From the NCBI RefSeq assembly GCF_001307275.1, contig NZ_CP012831.1:2232001-2296000 (forward strand): 64,000 nt of DNA, in the 5' to 3' direction. Made by a program: the position numbers and the translations under genes. Positions 8,173 through 16,342 of this stretch are shown here, piece after piece; positions within the stretch are counted from its first letter, which is position 1; every line of letters starts with the position of its first letter. Origin of the DNA: Pseudomonas fluorescens. Its GTDB lineage: Bacteria; Pseudomonadota; Gammaproteobacteria; Pseudomonadales; Pseudomonadaceae. The notes below the pieces were generated by a model. It did not search any database and was not told the origin of the DNA. It worked only from the letters and a program-made list of their open reading frames with translations.

Positions 8173-9385
8173 CAGCGGCGTGCTGACGGGCGAGGCATTG
8201 CTCGCCCGCTTCACGGCGCTGGACGTTTTTCTCACAGCGCACCAGGCGCTGTGGAAACCACGTCCGTTCACCCACCTGCAGCTCCCTTGGGAAACGTCCC
8301 ACCCGGAATTGTCCCGATGGCTACGTCAGCGTTCACTGGAAGCGGCGGAAAATGATCATCATCAGCCATGGTTGATGGAGGACGCACCCGCACCGTTTCC
8401 GGAATTGGCCGCTATCTCCCGCACATTGAGCGCTGTCGCAGAATTGCCCGCCAGCACACTCGAAGCGCCAAGCCATCGCCTGAACGTCGACGTGCCCGGG
8501 CGCAAATGGCAACAAATCGAAGCCTTCGCCAGCCGACTGCACTTCACCACCCAACCGACCCACTGGCTCGATTGGTGTGCCGGCAAAGGTCACCTCGGTC
8601 GACGTCTGCTGCACGGTGAACAGCAACTGACTTGCCTGGAATACGACCCCGCACTGGTCGCCAGCGGCCAACAACTGAGCCAGCGCCATCACCTGCCCGC
8701 CACGCACCTGCAACAAGACGTGCTAGCGGCGAACGCCGCCCAGGCGCTCCACCCCGAACACACCCCCGTAGCCCTGCACGCCTGTGGCGACCTGCATGTG
8801 CGCTTGATGCAGCTGGCCAGCGCCGTTGGCTGTGCACAACTGGCTATCGCACCGTGCTGTTACAACCGCATCAACACCGAGCGCTATCAAGCGCTGTCCG
8901 ACGCCGCCAAGGGCTCTGCCCTACAGCTGTCGCTCGACGATCTCAGCCTGCCGCTGACCGAAACCGTCACCGCTGGCGCACGCGTCAGAAGACAACGGGA
9001 CCACTCCATGGCCTGGCGCCTGGGCTTCGACTTGCTGCAACGACAAATCAGAGGGTGCAACGAGTACTTGCCCACACCGTCACTCCCCAGCGCATGGCTG
9101 GAAAAATCCTTCGCCCAGTACTGCACCGATCTGGCAGCCTTGAAAGCCTTATCCACAGTCGGCACGCCTGATTGGGTCGCCCTGGAAGCAGCAGGCCATC
9201 AGCGCCTGGCCGAGGTGCGCAACCTGGAGTTGCTGAGAGGTCTTTTTCGACGGCCGCTGGAGCTTTGGCTGGTACTGGACCGGGCGCTTTTCCTCACGCA
9301 AAAAGGCTACGACGTTCGCCTCGGCACCTTCTGCGAAACCCCACTGACGCCGCGCAATCTGCTGTTGCTGGCAGAGCGTTACTGA
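8153..9385 (+). CDS. METTL25/RRNAD1-like SAM-dependent methyltransferase
   Basis: The product is 410 residues. The central domain has the SAM-binding motif I WLDWCAGKGHLGRRLL, motif II TCLEYDPAL, then LHACGDLHVRL and IAPCCYNRI. The CGDL and CCYN pairs are hallmarks of the METTL25/RRNAD1 group of class I methyltransferases. The N-terminal third (PFTHLQLPW, FPELAAISRTL) is family-specific. The target is unknown. It starts at the ATG at 8153 overlapping the permease by 20 bp; an in-frame GTG at 8180 is an alternative. Operon membership is clear by position, but the link to amino-acid uptake is not obvious. Confidence 0.82.
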   Translation: MPAKGADSGVLTGEALLARFTALDVFLTAHQALWKPRPFTHLQLPWETSHPELSRWLRQRSLEAAENDHHQPWLMEDAPAPFPELAAISRTLSAVAELPASTLEAPSHRLNVDVPGRKWQQIEAFASRLHFTTQPTHWLDWCAGKGHLGRRLLHGEQQLTCLEYDPALVASGQQLSQRHHLPATHLQQDVLAANAAQALHPEHTPVALHACGDLHVRLMQLASAVGCAQLAIAPCCYNRINTERYQALSDAAKGSALQLSLDDLSLPLTETVTAGARVRRQRDHSMAWRLGFDLLQRQIRGCNEYLPTPSLPSAWLEKSFAQYCTDLAALKALSTVGTPDWVALEAAGHQRLAEVRNLELLRGLFRRPLELWLVLDRALFLTQKGYDVRLGTFCETPLTPRNLLLLAERY

Positions 9386-9716
9386 GGCGAAACAGCCTGT
9401 GGATAACTCTGTTGATGAAATAAACCCGGATCCAAGAAATCCGAGATTTCCTGACCGTATCAGCATTGGTCATTTTTTGTTCATATGGATAAAAAACCAT
9501 GAAAACAGGCATTTGCGACGAAACGCGAAAGCGGTCACAAAATCGCAAGATGCCCTGCGTCTCATCCAGCCCGTTGTGCATAAGCGTCTAAGCAAAACGA
9601 CATAACCGCCGAATTCAGTGCTGCCCCGCGCCAATAATTGCGTCCGCCGCGCCCGTGCTATACAACAGCCCCACGTATCGTGATTGACACAATGCCGACA
9701 CACTCAAGGACTGGCC
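9386..9716. other. Intergenic region, no gene seen
   Basis: About 330 bp, more AT-rich than its flanks, between the methyltransferase and the FkbM gene. It contains one perfect DnaA-box sequence (TGTGGATAA, 9397-9405) and a run of AT-rich sequence at 9470-9500. Short open frames cross it on both strands but none has a convincing product. Confidence 0.5.
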
Positions 9717-10541
9717 GTGACGTTCATTTCCTACGCACAAAACTTCGAAGACATACGCCTGTGGCGCGCCCTTCAATCGGTGGAAAACGGCTTTTACCTC
9801 GACGTTGGCGCCAACCATCCGACAGATGATTCAGTCACCCGAGCGTTTTACGACCGCGGCTGGCGTGGCATCAACATCGAACCCGTGCCGGCCTACTACG
9901 ACGCCCTCTGTCAGCAACGCCCCCACGACACCAACCTGCAATGCGTGGCCGGCGAAAACGCCGAAAGCCTGACCTTCTACACCATCGCTGACACGGGCCT
10001 GTCCACGGTAGAAGCCAGCGTCGCCCAACAGCATCGCGACGCCGGCATGGACGTGCGCAACCAGACCGTCCAATCCCGCACCCTGGCCTCCATCTGCGAA
10101 CAATACGCCCAGGACCGCCCCATCCACTTCCTGAAAATCGACGTCGAAGGCCACGAAGAAACCGTGCTGCGCGGCATGGACTTCAGCCGCTGGCGCCCCT
10201 GGATCATCCTCATCGAAACCCCATGGGCCCGCAACCAGACCTGGGAGCACCTGGTCACCGACGCCGGCTACCAGTCCATCCTGTTCGACGGCATCAACAC
10301 CTACTACCTCGCCGAAGAACACCTGGCCCTCAAACCCGCCTTCGACATCCCACCGTGCAACCTCGACGGCTTCCAGCTCTGCAAAGGCCACAAATTCAGC
10401 CACCCCATCGACGACACCGACCAACAACTCAACGCCGCCCTGCGCCGCGCCGAACAGGCCGAAGCCCAACTCCACGCCATCCAAAACAGCCGCACCTGGC
10501 GCGCCCTGAACAAACTGCGCAACCTGCTTCACCGCGCCTAA
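9717..10541 (+). CDS. FkbM-family methyltransferase
   Basis: This is a 274-residue protein from a GTG at 9717, preceded by AAGGA at 9705-9719. An upstream ATG at 9684 is open, but MTFISYAQNFEDIRLWRAL is the usual beginning of this group. The FkbM core shows FYLDVGANHPTDDSVT (motif I), INIEPVPAYYDAL and FLKIDVEGHEETVLRGMDF. The tail is helical with AEQAEAQLHAIQNSRTWRAL, a segment often found at the ends of sugar-modifying enzymes. FkbM proteins O-methylate sugars or polyketides; a glycan target is likely but no glycan genes are adjacent. Confidence 0.88.
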   Translation: MTFISYAQNFEDIRLWRALQSVENGFYLDVGANHPTDDSVTRAFYDRGWRGINIEPVPAYYDALCQQRPHDTNLQCVAGENAESLTFYTIADTGLSTVEASVAQQHRDAGMDVRNQTVQSRTLASICEQYAQDRPIHFLKIDVEGHEETVLRGMDFSRWRPWIILIETPWARNQTWEHLVTDAGYQSILFDGINTYYLAEEHLALKPAFDIPPCNLDGFQLCKGHKFSHPIDDTDQQLNAALRRAEQAEAQLHAIQNSRTWRALNKLRNLLHRA

Positions 10542-10576
10542 GCCGGACCTGCGCAAAAATAGTCAGAATTCAGGGG

Positions 10577-10604
10577 TTTACAGAACGCACCCAATCGCTA
10601 TAAT
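10577..10604 (+). promoter_or_regulatory. Promoter of tRNA-Thr
   Basis: TTTACA (10577-10582) and a perfect TATAAT (10599-10604) are separated by 16 bp, and the mature tRNA begins 13 bp after the -10 box. This is a strong sigma-70-type arrangement as expected for a stable RNA gene. Confidence 0.8.
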
Positions 10605-10616
10605 CGTCGCCCACAC

Positions 10617-10668
<52 letters not shown>

Positions 10669-10692
<24 letters not shown>

Positions 10693-10782
10693 TACAAAAC
10701 GAAGCCCTCGCAGAAATGCGAGGGCTTTGTTGTTTCTGGGCGTTCACTTTTCCTCCACCCCCTGAAAAACCTGTGGGAGCGA
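10669..10782 (+). repeat. attL: left direct repeat of the genomic island
   Basis: From the T-arm of tRNA-Thr through its terminator to a REP fragment, this 114 bp segment recurs at 15581-15692. The copies differ by six substitutions and two single-base deletions, all deletions being in the right-hand copy. The left copy is part of an intact tRNA, so it is the functional side. A tRNA 3' end duplicated at the far side of an integrase remnant is the signature of tyrosine-recombinase integration. Confidence 0.85.
10702..10733 (+). terminator. Rho-independent terminator of tRNA-Thr
   Basis: AGCCCTCGCA and TGCGAGGGCT form a strong hairpin around GAAA, followed by a T-rich run. An identical hairpin is carried in the right island repeat at 15613-15643. 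Confidence 0.85.
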
Positions 10783-10849
10783 GCTTGCTCGCGATGAGGC
10801 CATCAACCCCACCGACAATCTTTCTCCCAAAACAACGGCCAGGACCGGC

Positions 10850-11491
10850 TCAACCAAACAGCATCTTTTGCCAGTGATCCTCACCCACAATGGCAATCGA
10901 AGCCCCCGCCTCCCGCAGCTCCACTGCCTTCATGATCTTCGTTCCGTAGGTACTGTGGCGCCACTGCTCATTACCCACGCTGCCGACCACCAGGTAATGC
11001 ACCTTCTTACTCACCCCACCACCAATCAAACCGCCACGCTCCTCGACCAATGCCTGGCAATCTTTGCGTGGCCCAAAGACCATGACGCCTGTAAATACAA
11101 ACATTCGGCCATCCCACACCAAGTCAGGGGCTGGGGAATTGAAGGGAAGGTCCGTTGGAGCAATGGCAACAGCTTCGCCGACCTTCGATCTCTCAATGCC
11201 CACGCCAGAAAAGCTACGCAGGATGTTAAGCAGCTCAAGAGACTCGTCCGGGTCCAAAGCATCGTCCTGAAGCATGGACGCCAGACGCGAATACAACAGA
11301 TTGATCACCGGGTCATTTAAATGGGCGAGGTTGTTTTCCAACCATTGCTTTAGGAAAACCGCTTCGTTGGTGTTCACGACACCATCCGCCGTAATCCCCG
11401 CGGCCAGTCCCACCAAGGCATCGGCGGCGCGTCGATCGATACGGGCGTGGTGGAAGAATTTGCTGTTTTTGAACTCGTTGTGTAGGTCCAT
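10850..11491 (-). CDS. BRCT-domain protein with TerB-like N-terminal half
   Basis: This 213-residue protein has an N-terminal all-helical half (about 15-95) containing ADALVGLAAGITADGVVNTN and LDPDESLELLNILRSF, resembling the acidic TerB-like helical fold. The C-terminal half (about 125-213) is a BRCT domain: MFVFTGVMVFGPRKDCQALV, ERGGLIGGGVSKKVHYLVVG and a closing W in EDHWQKM. BRCT domains bind phosphoproteins or nicked DNA; stand-alone versions like the end of NAD-dependent ligase occur in phage and mobile elements. It is the first gene inside the island and points towards the tRNA. Function unknown. Confidence 0.8.
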   Translation of the reverse strand: MDLHNEFKNSKFFHHARIDRRAADALVGLAAGITADGVVNTNEAVFLKQWLENNLAHLNDPVINLLYSRLASMLQDDALDPDESLELLNILRSFSGVGIERSKVGEAVAIAPTDLPFNSPAPDLVWDGRMFVFTGVMVFGPRKDCQALVEERGGLIGGGVSKKVHYLVVGSVGNEQWRHSTYGTKIMKAVELREAGASIAIVGEDHWQKMLFG

Positions 11492-11642
11492 TACGGGGTT
11501 CCTTAGGATGGGTATCGGTTCAGCGCTGAAGCATTACCGGTCGGGGAAATGTTGTGTTCAAACCTAGCACTCCTGCGCACAGCCCCCCATTTTTTGATCG
11601 AGGAAATACTAGGAAATAAATCCGTCCCCTTTTCCCCAAGAA

Positions 11643-11882
11643 ATCATTCGCCCTGCGCGGGACATCCTGCATGCAAACAACCTCAAAGGATTCCATGAGC
11701 TACGAACGGCGTACGCATGTGAGCGTTATGAGCAAATCACCCAACACCGCACGCCTATCAACGGCGGCCAATGTTGCCAAGTAGATAGAAACCTTGATCG
11801 TGAGGCCCGAAGGCAAATCAGCTACGAGCTTGGGCACGGTCGGATCGACGTGGTCGCTGCCTATATTGGGGGGTGGACATGA
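11643..11882 (+). pseudogene. Tyrosine integrase, C-terminal remnant
   Basis: Only the last 80 or so codons remain, ending in TGA at 11880-11882. In frame they read ARDILHANNLKGFHELRTAY, then CERYEQIT, NLDREARRQISYELGHGR and IDVVAAYIGG. The order HELR, YELGH then a Tyr near the end is the catalytic box II pattern of tyrosine recombinases, here of the type common on Pseudomonas tRNA islands. No start codon or N-terminal domain is found upstream. There is no stop inside the fragment, so truncation rather than point decay destroyed the gene. Confidence 0.82.
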
Positions 11883-12154
11883 GTAAGCCATTCGATATGG
11901 AGCTGTTCCTCGCCGGCGTGTTGACCGGGTCGCACGCAACTCGGCAACGCCATTTGCAGCAAGCGAGGGTTATCCAAGTTGAAATCGCAGAGCGCTGGCA
12001 GCGGGAGACCCCTTGGGCCTGGCAGAGAAAACATGTTGTTTGGTTTCTCGATCATCGCCTAAGCAAAAATAGCGACGCTACGCGCTATTACTACTTGCCA
12101 ACTGCACGACTAATTTCGCTACGGCTGAAAAAGTCATGGACATTTAAATTTTAG
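11879..12154 (+). CDS. Small protein that accompanies the island integrase
   Basis: The frame encodes 91 residues (MSKPFDMELFLAGVLTGSHA...) starting in an ATGA overlap with the integrase stop. It is basic and aromatic-rich, with RHLQQARVIQVEIAERWQRE and WAWQRKHVVWFLDH. I recognise it only as the kind of small ORF that follows integrases of this type; the function is unknown, possibly a recombination accessory factor. Since the integrase is truncated and no promoter is left, it may be silent. Confidence 0.6.
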   Translation: MSKPFDMELFLAGVLTGSHATRQRHLQQARVIQVEIAERWQRETPWAWQRKHVVWFLDHRLSKNSDATRYYYLPTARLISLRLKKSWTFKF

Positions 12155-12435
12155 CCGAATGTCAATTGCTTGACATTTAAGAGTAATGATACCGGCAACT
12201 AAATCTCACAAGGTAGTAGCCCAATCATCCAGTGAACTGACAAAGCATAAAAACTCTTCATTCACTCAAGTCTTAAGATACACCCCGCGACAGTAGATCA
12301 GCTTATGAAAGATATAAATATTTACAAACAGTATTTAACCCGAGGTTAGCTATTTGAACCACTGCCAGTAGCGAATACTGTCATTATCAGAAATCAATAG
12401 AACGCACTAACACTAAGGAGTTAACTCCATCAACT
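12155..12435. other. AT-rich non-coding stretch in the island
   Basis: About 280 bp of AT-rich DNA between the integrase partner gene and the 3' end of the phosphatase gene. No frame of useful length, no repeat and no clear terminator hairpin are seen. Confidence 0.5.
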
Positions 12436-12948
12436 TTAAATATTCAACTGCACGACCTGACAGTTCATAATTTTCTCCAGCGATGGAGTGGTCGAATAGC
12501 CAAGTTTTTCTATGAGACAGCGAAATACGGCCGAGTGAGACACAATCAAGATGAGGCCTTTTTTGTCAATAGATGACATAGAATATTCAATACGCCTAGC
12601 AAACGCCCCTTCACTCTCAACACCAGCGTAAAGAGCTAAATTTTTTCTATTCAACTCATCTTTGACTGTTCCTTCTAGCTCCCCAAAACAGCGCTCCCTC
12701 AAACCAGGCAAAATTACAATCTCAGGTGATTTTTTTTGCTTCCCAGCTACAAATTTAGCAGTTTCGCATGCTCTAATCAAAGGACTGCTATAGATCTTAT
12801 CTATAGGAATATCTGAAAGCTCCGCAGCCAAATTTTCAGCTTGAATACAACCTTCTTTATTAAGAGGGGAGTCAATGCTCCCCATCCATAAATTACTACT
12901 ATTGTAATCCGTTTGACCATGTCGAACGTACAACATCACAGCTGGCAC
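12436..12948 (-). CDS. Histidine phosphatase superfamily protein
   Basis: The product has 170 residues. The N-terminal RHG motif (VRHGQTDYN, with the phosphorylated His10) is followed by SPLIRACETA, the acidic LRERCFGELEG loop and a second histidine in IVSHSAVFRCLIEKLG. This is the complete catalytic set of the phosphoglycerate mutase-like phosphatases (CobC/GpmB type). Substrate unknown. It is the last gene of a minus-strand operon, only 6 bp after the nucleotidyltransferase. It could dephosphorylate a product made by the upstream enzymes. Its low GC matches the rest of the island cargo. Confidence 0.88.
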   Translation of the reverse strand: MPAVMLYVRHGQTDYNSSNLWMGSIDSPLNKEGCIQAENLAAELSDIPIDKIYSSPLIRACETAKFVAGKQKKSPEIVILPGLRERCFGELEGTVKDELNRKNLALYAGVESEGAFARRIEYSMSSIDKKGLILIVSHSAVFRCLIEKLGYSTTPSLEKIMNCQVVQLNI

Positions 12949-12954
12949 TCTGTA

Positions 12955-13962
12955 TTAAAAAATTAAAGCATTATGAATCGGGTGAGGGCCACTCTCACCA
13001 TCCGGATACTGTATTTTTAGCCATTTATCCAAGACCTTAGAGAATTCTTTGCTTTTTTCTCGCATCTGTAAGAATAATTTGGAATCCGTACGATTACCCT
13101 TTGTCACCGCCTCCAAGATCTCTCTGTTTTTGGGGCATCCAATTGTCGCTAAGAAATCTTGGTATATATTAAGAATCTCAGGAGTATGAGCATTATTTGT
13201 GCCTAAATCTTGAACCCGCTCAAGTACAGCTTTATCCAAAATATCTGCGATCAATTGATTTTTATTTGCCTGCTCAACAAAAGCTGTCTCGGCCACGGAG
13301 ATCACACCACCGAAATATAGAAGCTTGCGAGAAAAACGAAGCTTAACGTTCCGAAGCCCCCACGACTTACTATTCTCAGAAACTTTAAATTCGAAATCAG
13401 TAGCAATCGTTCTATAATAACGAATTATATCATTGAGGAGAAAACGGGATATTTGCTTTTCCGGGTCTCCCGCCTTGATATACTTATTTAATAGATCTGT
13501 TCGGTACGATTTAAATCGCTCTTCCCCGTACAACCACTTACCTTCAAGCAAGAACAACATTCGCCGAGTCAGCAAAACGTTAAGATCTTTGTCCCCACCA
13601 AGATTCTGTAACATCTCACTAAAATTCACGACTGCTTCCGAGCCGAAAGTCCCAGTATCCCCGGCAGACTTTTTTATATAGTTATCGACCACACGCTGAA
13701 TGGATTGCTTTTCCTCATACAAGCTATCTTCAGACTTATCAGAATCAAAGAATATGAACAGATCAAGATCTGACTCTTCCGACGCCTCACCTCGACCAAA
13801 GGAGCCAGTTGTAACTATAGTCAACCTATCTTTGAAGTCGCTTCCTGAAAGTGCCGAATCAAGATCCTTCCTCAAAGAATTAATCACATCTGCAGAGTGC
13901 TTATACGCTGCATCTATGGACTTAAATTCCGAAAACCGTTCAATACTCATTGATAATTCCAT
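12955..13962 (-). CDS. DNA-polymerase-beta-superfamily nucleotidyltransferase
   Basis: This 335-residue protein has the catalytic motif TTGSFGRGEASEESDLDLFI (about 51-70), i.e. GS...D-x-D with Asp65 and Asp67 as metal ligands. A helical body follows, with FLLNDIIRYYRTIATDFEF and SWGLRNVKLRFSRKLLYFGG, a conserved block seen in a family of uncharacterised bacterial nucleotidyltransferases. It transfers an NMP to an unknown acceptor: protein, RNA or small molecule. It overlaps the upstream HD gene by 23 bp (ATG at 13962; ATG at 13950 is an alternative) and is 6 bp from the phosphatase. Confidence 0.85.
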   Translation of the reverse strand: MELSMSIERFSEFKSIDAAYKHSADVINSLRKDLDSALSGSDFKDRLTIVTTGSFGRGEASEESDLDLFIFFDSDKSEDSLYEEKQSIQRVVDNYIKKSAGDTGTFGSEAVVNFSEMLQNLGGDKDLNVLLTRRMLFLLEGKWLYGEERFKSYRTDLLNKYIKAGDPEKQISRFLLNDIIRYYRTIATDFEFKVSENSKSWGLRNVKLRFSRKLLYFGGVISVAETAFVEQANKNQLIADILDKAVLERVQDLGTNNAHTPEILNIYQDFLATIGCPKNREILEAVTKGNRTDSKLFLQMREKSKEFSKVLDKWLKIQYPDGESGPHPIHNALIF

Positions 13963-15013
13963 TTAACTTCATTGAGTGCTGCCTGTTATCAGGCTCGACT
14001 TTTATATCAAAATTTTTGATCTTCTTCTCTTTCTTGCACCCATAGCGAGTATTATCATCTCGATCAGGCAACACAAAATACTTTCTATGAACAAAGCTTA
14101 CTTGAGCGTTTGAGAACCAACTTGGCGCAGATTTATTTTTCAAGATGTTGTTCAAGCGAGCGAATAAAGGCTTATGTGTCTGCTGCCAACTTTTCTCGCT
14201 TTTATACAGGTCGCCTTCACTCAAGCAAACTGACGACTCCAGAAAGAAAATCTCGCTCGTCTTGTCGGATACAAGGCCAATTTCATCATTAATCAAGCCT
14301 GAGTAAACCCGTTCTTTCATCATCCAGAAGTCGTCTAGAATTCTGTGATCTTTCGACGGAGTACTGATAAACGAAGCACGCGCAATAGCTAGCGTTGAAT
14401 GAGCTGAAGAAAACCCAGTAAAATAAGTATGCGAACGAGTAATCCCGTCAATAGTATCTATATTTATAGGACTATAAAAAAGATCACCACCATCTTCACG
14501 GGAAGCTTTCATATTCAACAATGAATGAATAAAGCTCAAGTCGCAGTATTTTTTAAGGTTCAGGCTAAGATCTTTGCCAAGCTGTTGCTTGCCATCGATT
14601 ATCTGCTCGCCCGCTTCGTGGTGCCCGTATCCTATTTTCTTTTTTATTAGTGGCTCAGCGCTATGTGAGAGTGGCGCGTGTCCTACATCGTGTAAAAGCG
14701 CTGCAATTATTAAATGTCTCTTTAATTCAGGTGCATAATTGCGCTTTTCTGCAACATAGGCAGCAAGTGCCGCCACATGCAAAGAGTGTTCAGCACGACT
14801 TCTATTTTTTTTCGAAATTTTTTCAGTGCCTGGATATGTGTAATCTAGCGCACCAAGAAAAGATATGTCGTACAGCCTTTTAAAAGCTTTGGATTGTAAA
14901 ATAAGAGACATGACCTCATCATTTACTACTGAGTTAATCCAGTAGTAGATGGTATCAGGGTCGTCTGTGGCTGCCGGCCACATTGCGATACTGTCAAACA
15001 ATTTATGTGTCAT
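13940..15013 (-). CDS. HD-domain phosphohydrolase, SAMHD1/dNTPase type
   Basis: The first gene of the island operon encodes 357 residues. The metal-binding HD core reads RAEHSLHVAALAAYVAE (His76/His79), AALLHDVGHAPLSHSAE (His108-Asp109), then NIDTIDGITRS, which fits the last Asp of the H..HD..D set. EHSL.V and LLHD.GH.P.SH are hallmarks of the dNTP triphosphohydrolase/SAMHD1 branch, some of which block phage by depleting dNTPs. The C-terminal third is lysine-rich and unlike known dNTPases. The start at 15013 is the first in-frame ATG after a stop. Substrate not known. Confidence 0.85.
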   Translation of the reverse strand: MTHKLFDSIAMWPAATDDPDTIYYWINSVVNDEVMSLILQSKAFKRLYDISFLGALDYTYPGTEKISKKNRSRAEHSLHVAALAAYVAEKRNYAPELKRHLIIAALLHDVGHAPLSHSAEPLIKKKIGYGHHEAGEQIIDGKQQLGKDLSLNLKKYCDLSFIHSLLNMKASREDGGDLFYSPINIDTIDGITRSHTYFTGFSSAHSTLAIARASFISTPSKDHRILDDFWMMKERVYSGLINDEIGLVSDKTSEIFFLESSVCLSEGDLYKSEKSWQQTHKPLFARLNNILKNKSAPSWFSNAQVSFVHRKYFVLPDRDDNTRYGCKKEKKIKNFDIKVEPDNRQHSMKLNGIINEY

Positions 15014-15050
15014 ACTTCAACAGTCGAAGCAAGCGATGGACGGTAATCAT
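15003..15050 (-). CDS. Candidate leader peptide before the HD gene
   Basis: A 15-codon frame MITVHRLLRLLKYDT ends 11 bp inside the HD gene and has a better ribosome site (GAGGTG, 7 bp before its ATG) than the HD ORF itself. It could couple translation to the HD gene. It is short and unproven. Confidence 0.35.
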   Translation of the reverse strand: MITVHRLLRLLKYDT

Positions 15051-15580
15051 AATTCACCTCGGAAAGAGACTCCTTTGAGTATATGTCATGATTTGTCATT
15101 AGCCTCTCAGCCCCGATGCTAGATTGAGCAGCCAACCCTTGCCTGCAAAGCTTACCAGCATCTACAAAGCCCTCTATCATCACACATATCCCCTGCTCAT
15201 CCCCCTAAATTATCAGTTCTTCACGTACCGTCTGTCAAAAAAATACGCACCAAAGCCACGATGGAGAGCTCCTACCGTAAGCAGTCTAGGCTCTCCCGAA
15301 CCGCCCCTAAGAATTTGAATAAAATCCATAAAAATTAATGAGTTGTATTGCTTATGCAGCTAAATGAGATGTTGTTTCTATAGATCGAAATGGCTGAAAG
15401 TGGCTGGCCTATTGGCAGGATTCAGCGTCACAAGGTCGTAGGAGACCGGCGCAATGCGATGCAACCAGCCCCACACCTACGTTTGGATGTCCGAATGGGC
15501 GGTGGTATCAGGATAGTTTTAGGGATAGCGCCACATACACAAATTATAAATTACCAATAAATATAGTTAGTTATGCTACC
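15051..15580. other. AT-rich island end, no gene seen
   Basis: About 530 bp of non-coding, AT-rich sequence between the HD operon and the right repeat. The minus-strand operon promoter should lie here; TATACT at about 15082-15087 (minus strand) is a possible -10 box without a good -35. A more GC-rich patch at 15410-15510 may be decayed coding sequence but shows no recognisable product. Confidence 0.45.
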
Positions 15581-15692
15581 GTTCGACTCTTGGTGCCGCA
15601 CCATACAAAACAAAGCCCTCGCAGAAATGCGAGGGCTTTGTTGTTTCTAGGTGCTCACTTTTCCTCCACCCCCTAAAAACCTGTAGGAGCGA
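15581..15692 (+). repeat. attR: right direct repeat of the genomic island
   Basis: This is a 112 bp copy of 10669-10782: T-arm and acceptor end of tRNA-Thr, the terminator hairpin, and a REP start. It lacks one G of the acceptor stem and one G further on, and carries six substitutions, mostly C to T or G to A. It is therefore a drifting, non-functional tRNA scrap and marks the right end of the island. Confidence 0.85.
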
Positions 15693-15838
15693 CTCACTCA
15701 TCGCTTAGGAAAACCCTGGCCGTTCAACCACCAAACAAAGATCAGAAAACAGCCGTCGCCGTTAACCAGCAGCGATTGAGTGCCGGTATCGGGATCAATG
15801 AGAATCATCGTGCCGGGATGGATGTTTGACTCTCATCC

Positions 15839-16312
15839 TCACCGCGCACCGTTGGTAGGATCTCCCTCAGCAAGCATACGCTTCAAGCATTCACGCTCCT
15901 GGGCACCGGGTAGCACGCCCGTTGTTATCGCCTGCAGCACAGTGACGCCCTCTTCGTTGAGTACCCTGACCTCGGCTTTCGCATGACCGCGTTCATCGAT
16001 GTCAACGATGAGCCAATGGCAGGTCATCTGTTCCTCTGGGTACACGGGACGCTTGAACTCCAAACTCATGCCGGTGGCCAACCAACCGATCTGCCCGCCG
16101 ATCTCGGTAATCAGACTTGCCGTTAGCAGGCCATGAGCAATCGGTGCCTTGAACCGGCGCAACTGTGCGTAATGCGCATCGCAGTGGACCGGGTTGTAGT
16201 CCCGAGAGATCTGCGCGAATTGATGGATATCGTCTCGCGAAAAACAGCGGACAATGGTGAAGCGGTCTCCTACGTTGAGTCCTTCGGCGGCACGTTCTCT
16301 CGGGCTTTTCAT
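15839..16312 (-). CDS. MaoC-like (R)-hydratase
   Basis: The 157-residue hot-dog-fold protein has the hydratase catalytic motif FAQISRDYNPVHCDAHYA (Asp...His as in D-x4-H) followed by IAHGLLTASLI, as in PhaJ and other (R)-specific enoyl-CoA hydratases. These add water to, or remove it from, an acyl thioester. It ends a minus-strand operon after a LysE-type exporter and a PanB-like aldolase. In that context it may dehydrate a hydroxymethylated acid made by the aldolase, which is inference. No partner domain is missing; small MaoC proteins act as dimers. Confidence 0.85.
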   Translation of the reverse strand: MKSPRERAAEGLNVGDRFTIVRCFSRDDIHQFAQISRDYNPVHCDAHYAQLRRFKAPIAHGLLTASLITEIGGQIGWLATGMSLEFKRPVYPEEQMTCHWLIVDIDERGHAKAEVRVLNEEGVTVLQAITTGVLPGAQERECLKRMLAEGDPTNGAR

Positions 16313-16342
16313 AAAGGCTTCCTGGTAGCGGCGGGGCGCTCG

